Shown here piece after piece: positions 10,488 through 24,602 of a stretch of DNA of 64,000 nucleotides. Positions within the stretch are counted from its first letter, which is position 1; the number at the start of each line of letters is the position of its first letter. A model generated the notes under the pieces. That model was not told the DNA's origin. It was given only the letters and a program-made list of their open reading frames with translations, and ran no database searches. Origin of the DNA: Gymnopus androsaceus JB14 (Eukaryota > Basidiomycota > Agaricomycetes > Agaricales > Omphalotaceae); assembly GCA_009733575.1 (NCBI GenBank), contig ML769384.1, positions 561,257 through 625,256 of the forward strand. Reading direction: 5' to 3'. The position numbers were made by a program, and so were the translations under genes.

Positions 10488-11075
10488 ATGATGAACCCGC
10501 CTTATTACATTCTTTTCTCCACTCAACCAGCTACTTCCACATCTCTCGGGCATCCTACTATCCAATATCAGTACGCAGACGATTCTCCTCTGTCTTTGCT
10601 CCCTCAGCATCCAGACGAACACGTCTTGCTACTTGAGTACGACCAAGGCTCCTCAGTGCCCACGGTCACCAGCACTTCAAGAACAATGGCTGTAACAGGC
10701 GTAAAAGTTGAAGGAGGCTCCGGGTGCAGCAGTTGCAGAGGATAGACACAATGATAGAATGTACATCATCGAGGCAACATCAGTACCAGGCGAGGATAAG
10801 TTCGTAGCGATCTGTTGAGATGATCAGTCAATAGAGTTGATGAAATATCCGTGTAGACTTCAACCCCCGGGAGAAAGACCCTCGCCTCAAGCCATCGTTG
10901 CTCAGTTCAAACAAAGGCAAGCTCCTTTTCTCCATCCGGGGTTGCAATAAGTTGTAATGGAGAATGCAGAAATTTGGCTATTCGTCAAGCTCTCAATCAT
11001 CCTGACGGACTTGCGTCAGCGTCTCTAACGACAGCATCAACGGTAAAGGAATCCCAATCAAGTAGCGGTACTTGA
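10488..11075 (+). CDS. Conserved agaricomycete protein of unknown function
   Basis: Begins MMNPPYYILFSTQPATSTSL and continues QYADDSPLSLLPQHPDEHVL, then RMYIIEATSVP, then PSPQAIVAQFKQRNLAIRQA, ending SQSSSGT-stop. I recall similarly arranged uncharacterised proteins in mushrooms but no function. Three features of the model matter. The frame changes by one base near 10714 (GAAGGAGGCTCC, where GAAGAGGCTCC would fit). An intron around 10800-10860 is needed, with an unclear donor. The last intron, near 10919-10971, appears to be GC-AG (AAAG|GCAAGC...TGCAG), and its removal gives FKQRNLAIRQALNHPDG. A short soluble protein of about 130-140 residues results. Confidence 0.55.
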
Positions 11076-11128
11076 TAGATCGCGTTGTAGTTATAATGTA
11101 AAAAGGTGCCTATCGTGGTGCGCACTGC

Positions 11129-12082
11129 TTAGCGCCTCTTGCCCTTGCCTCGACTCTTGTTTGTGGTCTGGGCTCGATTCTGAGGAGATGGCTGTGACGA
11201 TGCCTGATCTGGCCCAGAGGCAGCAGACATCAGTGCGGAGAATCTAATGCCATGAAATATAAGACAGATTGACTTTATGAAACACGACGCGACACTCACC
11301 CGGATTTCAGATCCCCACTCTGAACAGCACTTTGTACCTGCGACATCCTGGCCTGCTCTCTTTTGAAATCTTCAAGAGATTCGGGGTCCATAGATTTCTG
11401 CGAGCCGTTTGTCAATACATAGAATCGGGAACCGCGAGAAGAAAGCATTACCATTAGATATGGCATGCCTAGGACGAGACCACCTCCAAAGATCATTATC
11501 AGAATCATAGGACTCTTCAGCATGCCCATAATATTGAAAGATTCTAGTGGAATAAAGTAGTTGAATTTCTGCTGAGCAGAGAGCCTGACGGGATAAGGGA
11601 GTAGAATTGACGAAGGAGGGTTCATCGGAGTTCCAGGGACGTAAGGATGAGCTTCGACAACTTCGCTCGTCACATCTATGCGTAGCTAGACGCAAAGAAA
11701 TTCAGAATGAGCAAAAATTCCATTGATACTGTACACACCTGGTCAAATATATAATCATGAGAGATTACAGAGAGCAAGTATGTGCCAGAAGGTACATTCG
11801 GACTGCGTCAATTCAGCAAACCGCTCGCTTCTGAGCAAGATAAATTGCTCACATTGCAAAAGAACCGTCTTTCAAAACCCCCGCGCTGAATTTCTCATTA
11901 TCCAACACGACTCTCGAATGACCGAGCTGGCTATATTCTGAGAATTCGGTCAAAGCGCGATCTGCAAAGAAGAAAGGGAAATACCTACCAGGACACACAT
12001 CGTTCCAAGCAATGCTTCCTTTGACATCTATTGCGGTAATACACACAGAGAGGAAGCTAAGAAATAGCAGGGAGAAGAACAT
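11129..12082 (-). CDS. EMC7: ER membrane complex subunit 7 (EMC7)
   Basis: The signal sequence MFFSLLFLSFLSVCITA leads to IDVKGSIAWNDVCPDRALTE and LGHSRVVLDNEKFSAGVLKD, the beta-sandwich carbohydrate-binding-like fold of EMC7. Then come VTSEVVEAHPYVPGTPMNPP, FNYFIPLESFNIMGMLKSPM, one transmembrane segment (ILIMIFGGGLVLGMPYLMVM) and a basic cytosolic tail ending KSRGKGKRR. This order matches EMC7, a lumenal and membrane subunit of the EMC insertase that helps tail-anchored and multipass proteins enter the ER. Several introns of about 50 nt split the gene. I chose the ATG at 12082 because it starts the signal peptide; an in-frame ATG at 12139 would add 19 basic residues and nearly touch UTP23. 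Confidence 0.85.
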
Positions 12083-12145
12083 GACGGAACGAAAGAGAAA
12101 ATTAGCGCGCCTAAACTTTCTTCTCCCGACTTTCATTGATCCAAT
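12083..12145. promoter_or_regulatory. 63-bp bidirectional promoter EMC7/UTP23
   Basis: Only 63 bp separate the two divergent start codons, so transcription of both must start in this gap or within the neighbouring 5' sequence. Confidence 0.5.
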
Positions 12146-13292
12146 ATGAGGCAAAAACGAGCCAAAACCTACAAGAAGCTCATGCACCTTTATTCAATGT
12201 CCTTTGGCTTTCGACAGCCCTATCAGGTACTTGGTCAGTACAAAATTCACCTTCACAAGCAAAATTCAACTCAATTCGCTCCCTACAGTCGACTCGGAAC
12301 TATGCAGGGCTTCTGTAGATCATAAAATCGAGCTTGCGAAACAATTAGGAACTGTTCTTCAAGGCCAAGTCAAACCAAGTGTGTATTATTCCTGGCTGGG
12401 CACATGAAAATAAAACTGAACACGCCCAAGTACTTTAGTGATCACTCAGTGCTGTATACACGAATTATATCTACAGCGTGAACTGCAAACTGCGGTGGAT
12501 CTGGCTAAAACTTTTGAACGAAGAAAGTGTAATCATCGAGAACCTATTCCTGGAGATGATTGTTTGGCAAGCGTTGTCGGTAGGTCTCTCCCCTCCTCAA
12601 GGTAAACGAGTTTTGTTCATAAAAATCTTGCAGGCGACTCAAATAAACATCGATATGTCATCGCTACTCAATCCAATGCTCTCAGAACCAAACTCAGAAT
12701 GATTCCTGCCGTACCAATCGTTCATATAAACCGCTCCGTTATGATTTTGGAACCTCCGAGCGACGTGACGATGAGAGCGAAACTCTTGGTAAACCGTTTC
12801 TTTTCCTAAACGTCATTGAATCTTATTGACTATGTACGATGATAGATGGAAGAAAAAGCACTCAATTCTACATCTTCCACCGAGAAGGCTCTCTTGGCTT
12901 CTTCGTCGATGGCCACCGAGCCTCCACCTAAAAAGAAGCGAGGACCCAAGGGCCCAAATCCCTTGAGTGTTAAAAAGAAGAAAGTTCCTAATCCTCCCCC
13001 GGCCGCTGTTCAAGCTCAGGGTAAATCTGGTTCCACAAAAGAGAAAGGCAAGGGAAAATCGCAGAATCCGAAAAGGATACCGAGGTCAGTCGAAGAGAAG
13101 CAGGCCGAGAGATCTGATGCAACTGGAAAAAGAAAACGTTCAGAAGAGGAAGGGGACGAGAAAAGTGGAAAGAAACAACGGTCGATGGAGCTCGATACGA
13201 ATGTTGTTGCAGTTGGTTCTTCTCGCAAGCGAAGGAGAAAACGAAAGCCTTCGGACAGTTTGAGCGTTCCAGTGAAGGTCTCTGCTTCATGA
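12146..13292 (+). CDS. UTP23: rRNA-processing protein UTP23
   Basis: Starts MRQKRAKTYKKLMHLYSMSF GFRQPYQVL, the typical UTP23 N-terminus, then VDSELCRASVDHKIELAKQL of the PIN-like domain. Next come QCCIHELYLQ and TFERRKCNHREPIPGDDCL, whose Cys and His residues form the CCHC zinc site. DSNKHRYVIATQSNALRTKL, IPAVPIVHINRSVMILEPPS and a Lys-rich C-terminal tail with nuclear-localisation-like runs (PPPKKKRGPKGP) complete it. UTP23 joins the small-subunit processome and releases the snR30/U17 snoRNA during 18S rRNA maturation in the nucleolus. Introns lie after QVL, after QVKP (splitting an ATG codon), after CLASVV and after RAKL; all junctions keep the frame. Confidence 0.92.
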
Positions 13293-13589
13293 TAGATAAT
13301 AATTATGCTTCTAATTTGTTGCGGATATTCCTTTTGCGTATGAAACATAGTCATTACAATAGTTGCGTTCACTGGCTTGCAAAGAAGCGTCCCTCAACAG
13401 GCCGGCTTTTATTAATTATGCGCTTGCAAACGACAATTGAACGTTCCAACGTAGTTTCATATTTCCTAAGGAACACTGGCAATTATTATTTACCATCTAC
13501 TAGTGCGAATGCTAAGAATGAGCGTGCTGCGATTAAGAATACAATGTGTATGATTACAAGTTTACAACACTATCTCCCAGGCAATCAAA

Positions 13590-15146
<1,557 letters not shown>

Positions 15147-15163
15147 TTACCACCTCACGCTAG

Positions 15164-15173
15164 CTTATATATC
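15164..15173 (-). promoter_or_regulatory. TATA box of polyubiquitin gene
   Basis: On the minus strand the sequence reads GATATATAAG, about 80 bp before the ATG at 15086. Confidence 0.6.
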
Positions 15174-15202
15174 CTATCGGCGCGTGGCGGTGCTGTTCGG
15201 CA

Positions 15203-15215
15203 GAAAATTCGCGAA
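15203..15215. promoter_or_regulatory. Heat-shock element of polyubiquitin gene
   Basis: GAAaaTTCgcGAA is a perfect three-unit nGAAnnTTCnnGAAn element, about 30 bp upstream of the TATA box. Such elements bind trimeric Hsf1 and fit the known stress induction of polyubiquitin genes. A further TTC at 15196 is four bases, not two, from the first GAA. Confidence 0.7.
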
Positions 15216-15341
15216 CGCATTTGACTCATCATTCTGACTCACTCAAAGTTAGCTTACAGAGTATCTCCGACCAACTCCGAATCATCTTCGAAAAACCGCA
15301 TCACACAACCTCACGATTTCCAAAGTCAAATAAGCATCCTA

Positions 15342-16749
<1,408 letters not shown>

Positions 16750-16847
16750 GGTGAGAGTAGAGATTAGAGCTATAAGCACGTGGCACAAAAAGTTTTCTCT
16801 TCCGACGTTCATAGCAGACTCGCTCTCCAAAAGTATTACGCAGCAGC
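16750..16847. promoter_or_regulatory. 98-bp bidirectional promoter Swd3/eIF3k
   Basis: Only 98 bp lie between the divergent start codons; no TATA box is obvious. Confidence 0.45.
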
Positions 16848-17772
16848 ATGGCCACATCCTGGATCTCTCCTCCAACTAGGACAGAGCTCATTGAAAATCT
16901 TGTGTCTGGTGTAGGTGAGTACTGTTTGTTTTTTTCGCTAAATTTTGTACAAACTGGGAATCTACAGACCGTTACAATCCTTCAAACGTTGGTATTCTTG
17001 AAGACTATCTTTATCACCAAATACGGAGCCAGGAATATGATTGTCTAGCCAATCTCGCAATTTTGAAGCTGTACGCTTTTCTGCTCGATTTTATTTCTTT
17101 TCTAATCCAATGCCCAGCTACCAATTCAACCCAGATCTCTACAACCCGGACGTAGCAATCAATATCCTCATAAAAGCACTCGGTGCTTGTCCTCTTCCTG
17201 ACTTTAATCTTTGCATATCTCTCCTTGACGAGAGGCCGCCAAATGCTTCACTGGATGAACCCGATCCTCTTCCTAGCCTTCTCCCAGTCCTCCATGGACT
17301 CCATCACCTTCTTTACCGCTGTCGGTTCCCTGCATTCTGGAGAGCTTACCGCTCGGAACAGCTAGATACTCTGCGGGACAACTATACCGTTGAATGTGCA
17401 GGATTCGAAGACTCGATACGTGACGTTGTCATTCGGGCGGTCAAATCGACTTTCACTCGAATCGGCACTGACCGATTGGGCACGTATCTTGATTTGCATT
17501 GTGAGTGGTTTTTCATTTTGCAAGAATCAACTGACTTGGGCTGTAGCACCAGAGTCTTTGAAGGTGTACATCGACAAGCTTGGCTGGACGCTCAACTCGG
17601 AGGGCACGGTCGTCAACATTCCTCCTAACCCTGATAACCAAATTGAGGCCATCGTCGTTCAAGAGAATATCAAGCTTCCCCGTGAGTCCCAATGTTGTTC
17701 ATTCCAGATACATTCTCATCGTTCTATAAAGAACTCAGTAAAGTTATTTCACAAGCAGCGGTGAAAGCGTAA
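16848..17772 (+). CDS. eIF3k: Translation initiation factor eIF3 subunit K
   Basis: Starts MATSWISPPTRTELIENLVS, then VDRYNPSNVGILEDYLYHQI, YDCLANLAILKLYQFNPDLY and NPDVAINILIKALGACPLPD. It continues with FNLCISLLDERP, CRFPAFWRAYRSEQLDTLRD, NYTVECAGFEDSIRDVVIRA, RIGTDRLGTYLDLH, YIDKLGWTLNSEGTVVNIPP and NQIEAIVVQENIKLP. This is the HEAT plus winged-helix (PCI-like) layout of eIF3k, a non-core subunit of the eIF3 complex on the 40S ribosome. Four introns are visible, one splitting LKL from YQF (GTACGC...CCCAG). The last exon ends FYKELSKVISQAAVKA-stop. It converges on the TMEM19-family gene with 72 bp between the stops. Confidence 0.92.
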
Positions 17773-17844
17773 TCCACTGTATTATTAGGGTACTTGACAA
17801 AATAGTCGCTTCAATGCGATATTGGTTTAATAGGATTGCTATAC

Positions 17845-19076
17845 TCAGAGTAAACTCATCCAAATGCTTGTGAACACGCTCGAGACAACATTGACCTATG
17901 CGATCCATTAAAACACTGCACATATCCGTGAAAGATCGAACTCACTTGATTGTTCGTCAGGATATTTATGCCACTGATAACTTTTATGGGTCCTGTCGGG
18001 GTACTTTCATCCTGCAATATCAGCTTTTTGCTCTCTGAGAATTTCGTCTGCCTGTATCGTTGCGCCAAGAATGGAATCGGCCTAAGATGAAGTTAGTAAA
18101 GTGCAAGGTATATATCTGAAGAGTCACTAACCAAGCTTCCAGCCCCTCCACCTATCGCACCGAAAAGGGTCATGGTTAGAACAATTGGCATCCATGTCTC
18201 TCTACACTTGGAACTTTCCAGTATCAGACATGCGCCCGTTGTCAAGCCCATGATGGTGCCGCCAACAACGGAAGCCAACGTGCCACCAAGAGACATTCCC
18301 CCATTAGTTCCTGGAGGCACGGGCTTGAAGGTGGTGATAAGAATGGGCTTTGAGCGGGATAATACACCTAGTTCGCTAGCAAGCGTGTCGCCCAAACAGC
18401 ACGAGAAAATGTCTGCAAGGCTTTTTAAGTCGATGCTCGCCGCAACTGTTTGACCCACTCACCCCAATGCTGCAAGGATGCAGGCCCTACTCCAGCCACC
18501 AGCGATGTCCTTGTCAATTGGACACCAAGAACCATCACCGTACTCGGGAAGCGCGCTAGGGTTCAAGCCGAGAGTGCTTACTAGGCTCTGCGTGAATTCT
18601 GGGCCCAGCAAGGAGACAAGAGCGGCTTGGAGGCTGTCCGGGGAGAATAGAGCATTCCACAGCACACACGCAATAAACGCAGCAAAGGAGTTACTGATTA
18701 CTTGCCAGCCACTTCTATAACCTAATCCATCGGGTCGTCAGTGGACATTCGACTCTGCTTAGAAGGAAACTATGATCGGTAACCTGCTTCATGATAGCCG
18801 TCTTCGAGTTCTGCCTTTCTTTTCTTTCCAAATTTCGTGGCCCTACTTCCCGTCAAATAAAATACGATTCAAGGAGATCCCGAAGAATTTGAGACCGCCG
18901 GCCATCATCAAGAGTCCGACCACAAATGCTGCGAGCGCGCCTCCAGGAGAAAGAGATTTCTTGCCTATATATGTAGGTTCAGCTCGAATGAGTAAATATC
19001 AGTCAAGAGATTCCTTACGAAGACCATGGAGACTCAATAGAGAAGCAATTAAGACTGGAACAAAAGTCAACTTCAT
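17845..19076 (-). CDS. TMEM19/DUF92 family membrane protein
   Basis: Starts MKLTFVPVLIASLLSLHGLR, then LSPGGALAAFVVGLLMMAGG, a transmembrane helix and GFGKKRK-like basic loop, then DGYHEAGYRSGWQVISNSFA and LGVLSRSKPILITTFKPVPP. GTNGGMSLGGTLASVVGG, ADSILGATIQ and the end IKVISGINILTNNQVNVVSS VFTSIWMSLL follow. These are the conserved blocks of the DUF92 family (TMEM19; the plant member VTE6 is a phytyl-phosphate kinase), polytopic proteins of internal membranes. The catalytic role in fungi is unknown. One extra G near 18050 (ATACAGGCAGACG) breaks the frame between ATIQ and TKFSESKKL. The final intron gives the canonical NNQVNVVSS junction. Confidence 0.8.
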
Positions 19077-19254
19077 GGTACGAAAGCAGACGAAAGCAAC
19101 TTCGGCAAGCGCGCGCCTACCAATATAACGGCCACGTGAGTCACGCCTGCTCCCGTCACGCGTCGAAAGGCAAGAAATCTGTGGCCACTCAAACCATCAT
19201 CTTCACTTTTACATTGTGCTAGATTAGCACCTAGTTAACCACTCATTTGCTTCG

Positions 19255-20119
19255 ATGTCTCGACCTAATATTCTCGTCCTTGGATTGATGGATGAGGATT
19301 ATCTTGCAGACCTGTTTGCATTTCTCATGTCCTCGATGCGTGCAGTGGCACAAGGTGTGTACTTTTAAAGACGGCACTTTAGCAGTACTGACACAGAAAA
19401 ACAGTCAAACTAGTCACTCAGGTCAAAGAAGCCAAGGCTCTGCTTGCTGCCCGACCGCCTCCTACTGCTGTTCTGTCTATCGATGCTGCCCCAACTGAAT
19501 CAAAGTATCGTTCTTTGAACGAACAGCTTGTACGCTACGCACAAGCCGGTGGCACAGTTGTCTTTGGAGGCAATTTCAGCAACCACTTTTCGTTTGGCAG
19601 CGACGTTCCGTTCTTTCGCGCCTGGGGACGTGCCATGGGCTCTAGGAGATTATCACCGTACCACCGTATATCTCAACAAGGACAATGTGCCAGGCATGGA
19701 CCTTACAGGTCTAGATCCCTCCTACAGTGTCAAAGCCTTGAATTTGGCTCAAGTGCCACCGAATTCGGCTGTCTACTCTCCTTCTCCCACTTCTCGTACT
19801 CAATCTCATGTCTTTGCACCAAATGCGGTGGACACATCTGAAACTCCAGCTGCATATGCAAAGGTTAAGGATGGCTACCTAGGTTACACCGGAGACGTGA
19901 ACGCGAGCGGTGAGTCTGCATCCGCCATTGCCTGCATATTTATTCAAAAGGCTGTCTGCAGAAAATACCACGAAGATAATCATGGCTATGTTGCATCTAC
20001 CTATAAATGCTGTAGGTCCCGATTCACGAAATAAAGTCGTCGGGGCAAGCATCATCGGTGGAGTCTTCGTTAGTGGAAGTGGTCGTACTGCATCCCCTCC
20101 AAGCACCTTTAGAGTCTGA
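19255..20119 (+). CDS. Conserved fungal protein of unknown function
   Basis: Starts MSRPNILVLGLMDEDYLADL, with an intron after AVAQ. Then VKEAKALLAARPPPTAVLSI, RYAQAGGTVVFGGNFSNHFS, ALGDYHRTTVYLNKDNVPGM, SAVYSPSPTSRTQSHVFAPN and VKDGYLGYTGDVNAS follow. A last exon has ENTTKIIMAMLHLPINAVGP and SIIGGVFVSGSGRT. The fold looks like a glutamine-amidotransferase-type alpha/beta protein (start NILVLGLMDE, GGTVVFGGNFSNHF). Related mushroom proteins are sometimes labelled lipase-like, which the sequence here does not support. One extra base near 19629 (TGGGGACGTGCCATGG) breaks the frame between FFRAWG and VPWALGDYHRTT. Its stop is only 5 nt before the next gene's ATG on the same strand. Confidence 0.65.
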
Positions 20120-20124
20120 AAGTG

Positions 20125-21625
20125 ATGAATGATTCAGACAGCGAAAGCTGGCGTGAAACTCCTCGTGGGATTCCTCTTAGAGTTGATTCGTCTGTACCAC
20201 GTCCACGGGAAGCAGAGGTTAAAGCTCGGGCAGTTCAACGTACAAGGACTACGGAAAAGAAAAAGGCCGCAGCTGAAAAGTTGAAAGACAAGGTGAATCC
20301 TCTCAAATTTGAAACGGTGCATTTTCTTTATTCAACAACGTCAACAGGGCAACAACGTTTTCAAGGCCGGAAACTACGAACAAGCAGTGGACTTCTACAA
20401 ACAAGCCTGCAAAACATACAAGCCACTTCCAGTATATATGTCTAATCTCGCAGCCGCGTTTCTGAAGCTTGAGCGGTTCGTGACTGCTGCCCTTTTTTTT
20501 TCTTCTTCTGTTCGCTAACTAAATAGAATTTAATTTCCAGTTGGGAAGAAGCTGAGGATGCCGCTGATCATGCTACTCTTGTGGATCCGAACTTGCTGAA
20601 AGGATATTTCCGCCGAGGTGTTGCACGAACGCATCTTGGGAAGCCTGACGGAGCCATCCGAGGTAAATACCAACCCTCATTTTTTCTCGGATTTGTTCTT
20701 ATTTCCCTTAGATTTCCAACGTTGCCTCAAGATCGACCCGAACTGCGCTGACGCCAAAACCGAACTTGAAGTTGCGAAAAAGGCTAGCATTATCAAATAC
20801 AAACACAAGGCCGACGATGAGTTCGAGGACGATGAAGTCAAGTTGACTTTTGGTTTGAGCCGAGACTTTGTGCCAGGACGTACTCTGCACGTTTTGGACT
20901 GTCCATCGGACTCGGAAGAATACCGGCACTCTGGCAATGGGAGACCTTGCAGATACTATAATCACAACGGATGCCAGTTTGGGAAATCATGCCGTTACAA
21001 GCACGCTCCCGACGTGCGAAGTGTTAGGGATGAACTGTAAGTTTCAATCGTTTCCCTTCTGAACGAAATCTGATGGCTTTTCTGCTCAAGGGGTCGAAAC
21101 GTCTGCCTCCACTTCCTTATCGACCGATGCAAATTTGACGATCGCTGCTGGTACGCTCACGACAAGACTTACCTTCCTAGTAACGGGTGGTGGCATGATG
21201 AGAGTCTGGGAGAGTACCAAGATCTCTATGACCAACTCAAAATGGATATCGATGACGGCGTATTGGACAGACTCGGGGGTGCTATGAATGGAACTGCTAT
21301 GCCTTGGGCGATCAATGCCTACTTGAAAAAGCTGGTGGAGGAAAGGTTGGAATTCGGAGATGAAAATAGTGACGATGATGACTATGGAACTTTCCGTGGA
21401 AGTGGAAAAGCTGGCGGGAGTAGACAGTTTGAGCGAGAGATGGACGAAAGGGCTCAAAACTTTGGTTTCACCAGCGATGAAGTCAATGAGTTGTTGTGTC
21501 AGGGTGTCAAGCCTTGGGACGACGATGCTTGGGTAACCTACTTCACTTTCTATGCCAGAGTTCATCCAACTGACTATTTGTTACTCAGGACTGTTCTGAA
21601 TGCTCTCAACGGTAACTACTGCTAG
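20125..21625 (+). CDS. TPR and double CCCH zinc-finger protein
   Basis: Begins MNDSDSESWRETPRG with a Lys/Arg-rich coil. A TPR domain follows: GNNVFKAGNYEQAVDFYKQA, LPVYMSNLAAAFLKLERWEE, DPNLLKGYFRRGVARTHLGK and FQRCLKIDPNCADAKTELEV, about three repeats. Two CCCH fingers come next: CRYYNHNGCQFGKSCRYKH and CLHFLIDRCKFDDRCWYAH, both C-x7-C-x5-C-x3-H. An acidic C-terminal part ends VLNALNGNYC. The combination suggests an RNA-binding adaptor that docks partners through the TPRs, possibly Hsp70/90 clients; no exact homologue function is known to me. At least five introns (for example the one splitting KDK and GNNVFK) keep the frame. The ATG at 20125 was chosen as the first in frame. Confidence 0.8.
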
Positions 21626-21771
21626 GAAACTCTGAACCGAATTCGATTACTTTGGCATGGTCCGTGAACTATTGTAGACGACGTTTAGCTTGTGCATATG
21701 TATACTAGTCCTTGTTCATAAATGAAGCATTGCAATGCGTTAGAACATAACATCATCATCTACGGCGTGAA

Positions 21772-24128
21772 TTAGGCAGAGAGGAAAGCACCAGCAGTGC
21801 CCCAGATACAACTAACACAAGCCGACACTAATATTAACCCATCGAATAGCCCGCACTTTCTCTCAATCGCTATTTTTGCTGCATAGAATCTTGCTTCAGT
21901 ACAGGCACAATTCGCTCTACGTAGCAATTAACACATACCAGCAATTGGCACAATGATGCATATGGTAAAGGCGGAGAAAGCACCCAAAAATGCCATCAAC
22001 GCGCTAAATTCTGGAACTAGCACAGAAACAGTGACGGAGGCAATGGTGACCGCGACGCGTTGCATGCGTCCTAGGAGGGATTTGAACGACCAGGGAACGG
22101 GAGCGGACATCCTGATTGCCATGATCTTCCGGAGATGCAACAGCGGCTTCTAGGCCAAGCAACACTTCAAGAACTGCATTGAGCTAACGAGCGAACAAAT
22201 AATGAATAAGACTAGAAAACCGAGAGATTGATCTTCTTACTTACCGGTTGCGTCGTAAGAGCGAATTTAGATCTGCCTCGGGATGTAAATTATTACGACT
22301 CTTTGGTGGAAAGCTGTCAACTCACAGAGGACTAAGGACAAGCATCCATAACGCTGCCTCGTTCATGACGGGATTATACCCTGGCGTTTTTAAAAGGTCC
22401 ATACTAATCTACATAGCCCGTTCGTTAACGCGGCCTGAACATTTCGGAATGAAGAGACAACTCACTTCATCGCTCACGTTTGAACCAAACATGAGATACC
22501 CTATACAATAGCTCTTGTAAGCTAACCCTTGTACTACATGACAGTCGATAGATTATTTACCTACAAACCCAATCAAGGCGTAAATGCTGGTGGCGACGAG
22601 CTAGTAGAAGATGTTGGGGATGAAACTTTGGATAACGAGAACGGCATTCGCACTCACAAAAGCCCAATTGATCATGGTATCAAACTCCTCGGGATTGACC
22701 ATGTCGCGAGCGAGCGAGGGGATAACAGCGTGCCCTGAGAACCCTGCCATGAACAAACCGAATGCAATTCCCAAGTTGCTCAAGCTGGAAATTTCGAAGG
22801 ATGTGTCGGCGGGAGTACGTAGGCTCCCGGGAGCATCTGGCTTTTGTGAAGCCATCGTACAGAATTACGATAATCATCATGACAGTAGAGATGATGCCCA
22901 ATATCGAAGTGTATGACAAGAGGGACAGAGGGAGAAAAACCATTGGTACTAGCCTAGGTATGAACAAGGAATGATTGATAATGAAACAAGGAATATGAAC
23001 TTGATAGAACGTACAAAAGTAGTCCCCATATTTTATAAGTGTTGGAAGAATAGCTGGGTATGATGGCGTGTAGAGAATCGGCGAACAAAGTTACAAGAAT
23101 TACACTGCAGCTAATTCAATTTTGAGTGACTCGATAAAGTAGACTTTACTTACCTAACCGCAAAAAGTTCGAGGCAAAACATTATACTAATCATCACGGT
23201 AGACCTAGCTCCAAAGGCTTTTCTACCGACATCGGCATAGGAGCGAAGTCTAGGATCCGACAGTATTATTCGTGCAAGAAGTTTTGCTCTGGGAAGCTCA
23301 GTGTTAGCAGAATACAAAAGACCGGGATCTCGACATACGTATAACAACTAACGAGTCCATAACCTATAATGAGAATAGTCCCAGCGATCCACCCAGCATA
23401 CGCAAACGCCAATGGTTCAGACAGCATTCCAATGCCTAGCAAAATGGCAATAGAATTGAAAAGCTAATGGACTTTTGAATTGACAGATGAATTCCCTAAC
23501 TAACCGAAAACATTACCGTCTGACCAAAAGTGCTCTGACCACCAATGTGTATGGACTCAAGCTTGGATGTCGTAGAAGGGCGTCGCGGAACGAAAGAAGT
23601 ATGGGACGCGTCGCCGGGATCACTCAGACCGTATGAAGTTCCTGGAACGGGCGGCGAAGCAAGATGTGTTCCACTACCTGCAGAAAGAAATGACGCCTTG
23701 GGACGTAAAAGAGGTGTTCCTTCATGGGCAATTGAACGCCGACGATCCGTGCGCCTTTTGGGAGCATACGACAATGATGTGGGGGCTCCGGTGGTTGTTG
23801 TTTGAGTGCTATCAAAGTCATCCCAATGGAATTGGTCGACAAAGAAATTGTTTTGAGAGGGAGGTACGGTTGGAGTTTGGAGATCTTCTTCTTCTTCTTC
23901 AACGTCTAAATCTCCGGGCTCTTCTTCAAAAGTACTACCAAGTTGAGCTTCTTCGTCGTCGCGTTCGGCCGAGTCATCAGAGACTGAGCCAACAATGGAA
24001 CCCGCGGCAAGATACTGTGCTCGACGATCTTTGTTTGAAAGGTTAGAAAATTGCGGAAATGATATAGAACAATTGAACTCACAAGAAGCGATTACTTCAC
24101 GGACACTACTTCCACTCTGCCAGGACAT
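21772..24128 (-). CDS. Vacuolar-type amino-acid transporter (AVT family)
   Basis: A long acidic, Ser-rich cytosolic N-terminus includes DDEEAQLGSTFEEEPGDLDV and SYAPKRRTDRRRSIAHEGTP. About eleven membrane segments follow, starting at QTVMFSVSLFNSIAILLGIG MLSEPLAFAYAGW. Other blocks are LRSYADVGRKAFGARSTVMI, SNLGIAFGLFMAGFSGHAVI PSLARDM, TMINWAFVSANAVLVIQSFI and VPEFSALMAFLGAFSAFTIC. It ends CIWGTAGAFLSA. The GMLSEPLAFAYAGW helix and the FSGHAVIPSLARDM block mark the Aa_trans family (yeast AVT), proton-coupled carriers moving neutral amino acids across the vacuolar membrane. Many short introns. One extra base near 22841 breaks the frame between YDGFTK and PDAPGSLRTPADTS. The ATG at 24128 was chosen over upstream in-frame ATGs because they precede it without family features. 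Confidence 0.8.
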
Positions 24129-24602
24129 GACTGTCGTAGAGAAGAAAGAACAAGCAATTGGGGCTCTGATCATTCTCGAACATCTTATCAGAAGCAATTG
24201 CCTATCGCGCGACGCGGACTTGTAACATTCATCTAATCATCCTCGCAACAGCTTCGAGATCCTTGTCTATTTTTCTCAGTTTCTACTAGTACTCGTGAAC
24301 GGTATGTATTGTCATTCGGAGCTTGGTTATGATGAGCTCAACTTGTACAGGCAATATATCCACCTGTAGTGGAGTACAAAGTGAATGGAGGACTTTGACG
24401 AATACAATACGACATATGATGGTTGGTTGACGCCTTATAGGTTCTCCATGTTATTTTGCACCCGGTTCGTTTAATGGGCTCTGGAAGAAGTCATTCAGCG
24501 TCGAATCCAATGACCAAATTTACCGCAACGCACCTGAAGCTCCTAGAGTCGAGTAGATGCTGCTTGTGCAGTTCCTACTTATGTGCAGATCGGGGCTAGC
24601 AT
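24129..24602. other. Intergenic, transporter promoter and LYRM2 3' flank
   Basis: No coding or structural signal was found in this stretch. The transporter is read leftward from 24128, so its promoter lies here. Confidence 0.4.

Noticed and set aside
10299..10622. A minus-strand 107-codon open frame antisense to the unknown gene at 10488.
   Set aside because: It lacks family features and overlaps the better-supported plus-strand exons.
19255..20119. A lipase annotation for this gene.
   Set aside because: There is no GXSXG serine site; the fold resembles an amidotransferase-like alpha/beta protein instead.
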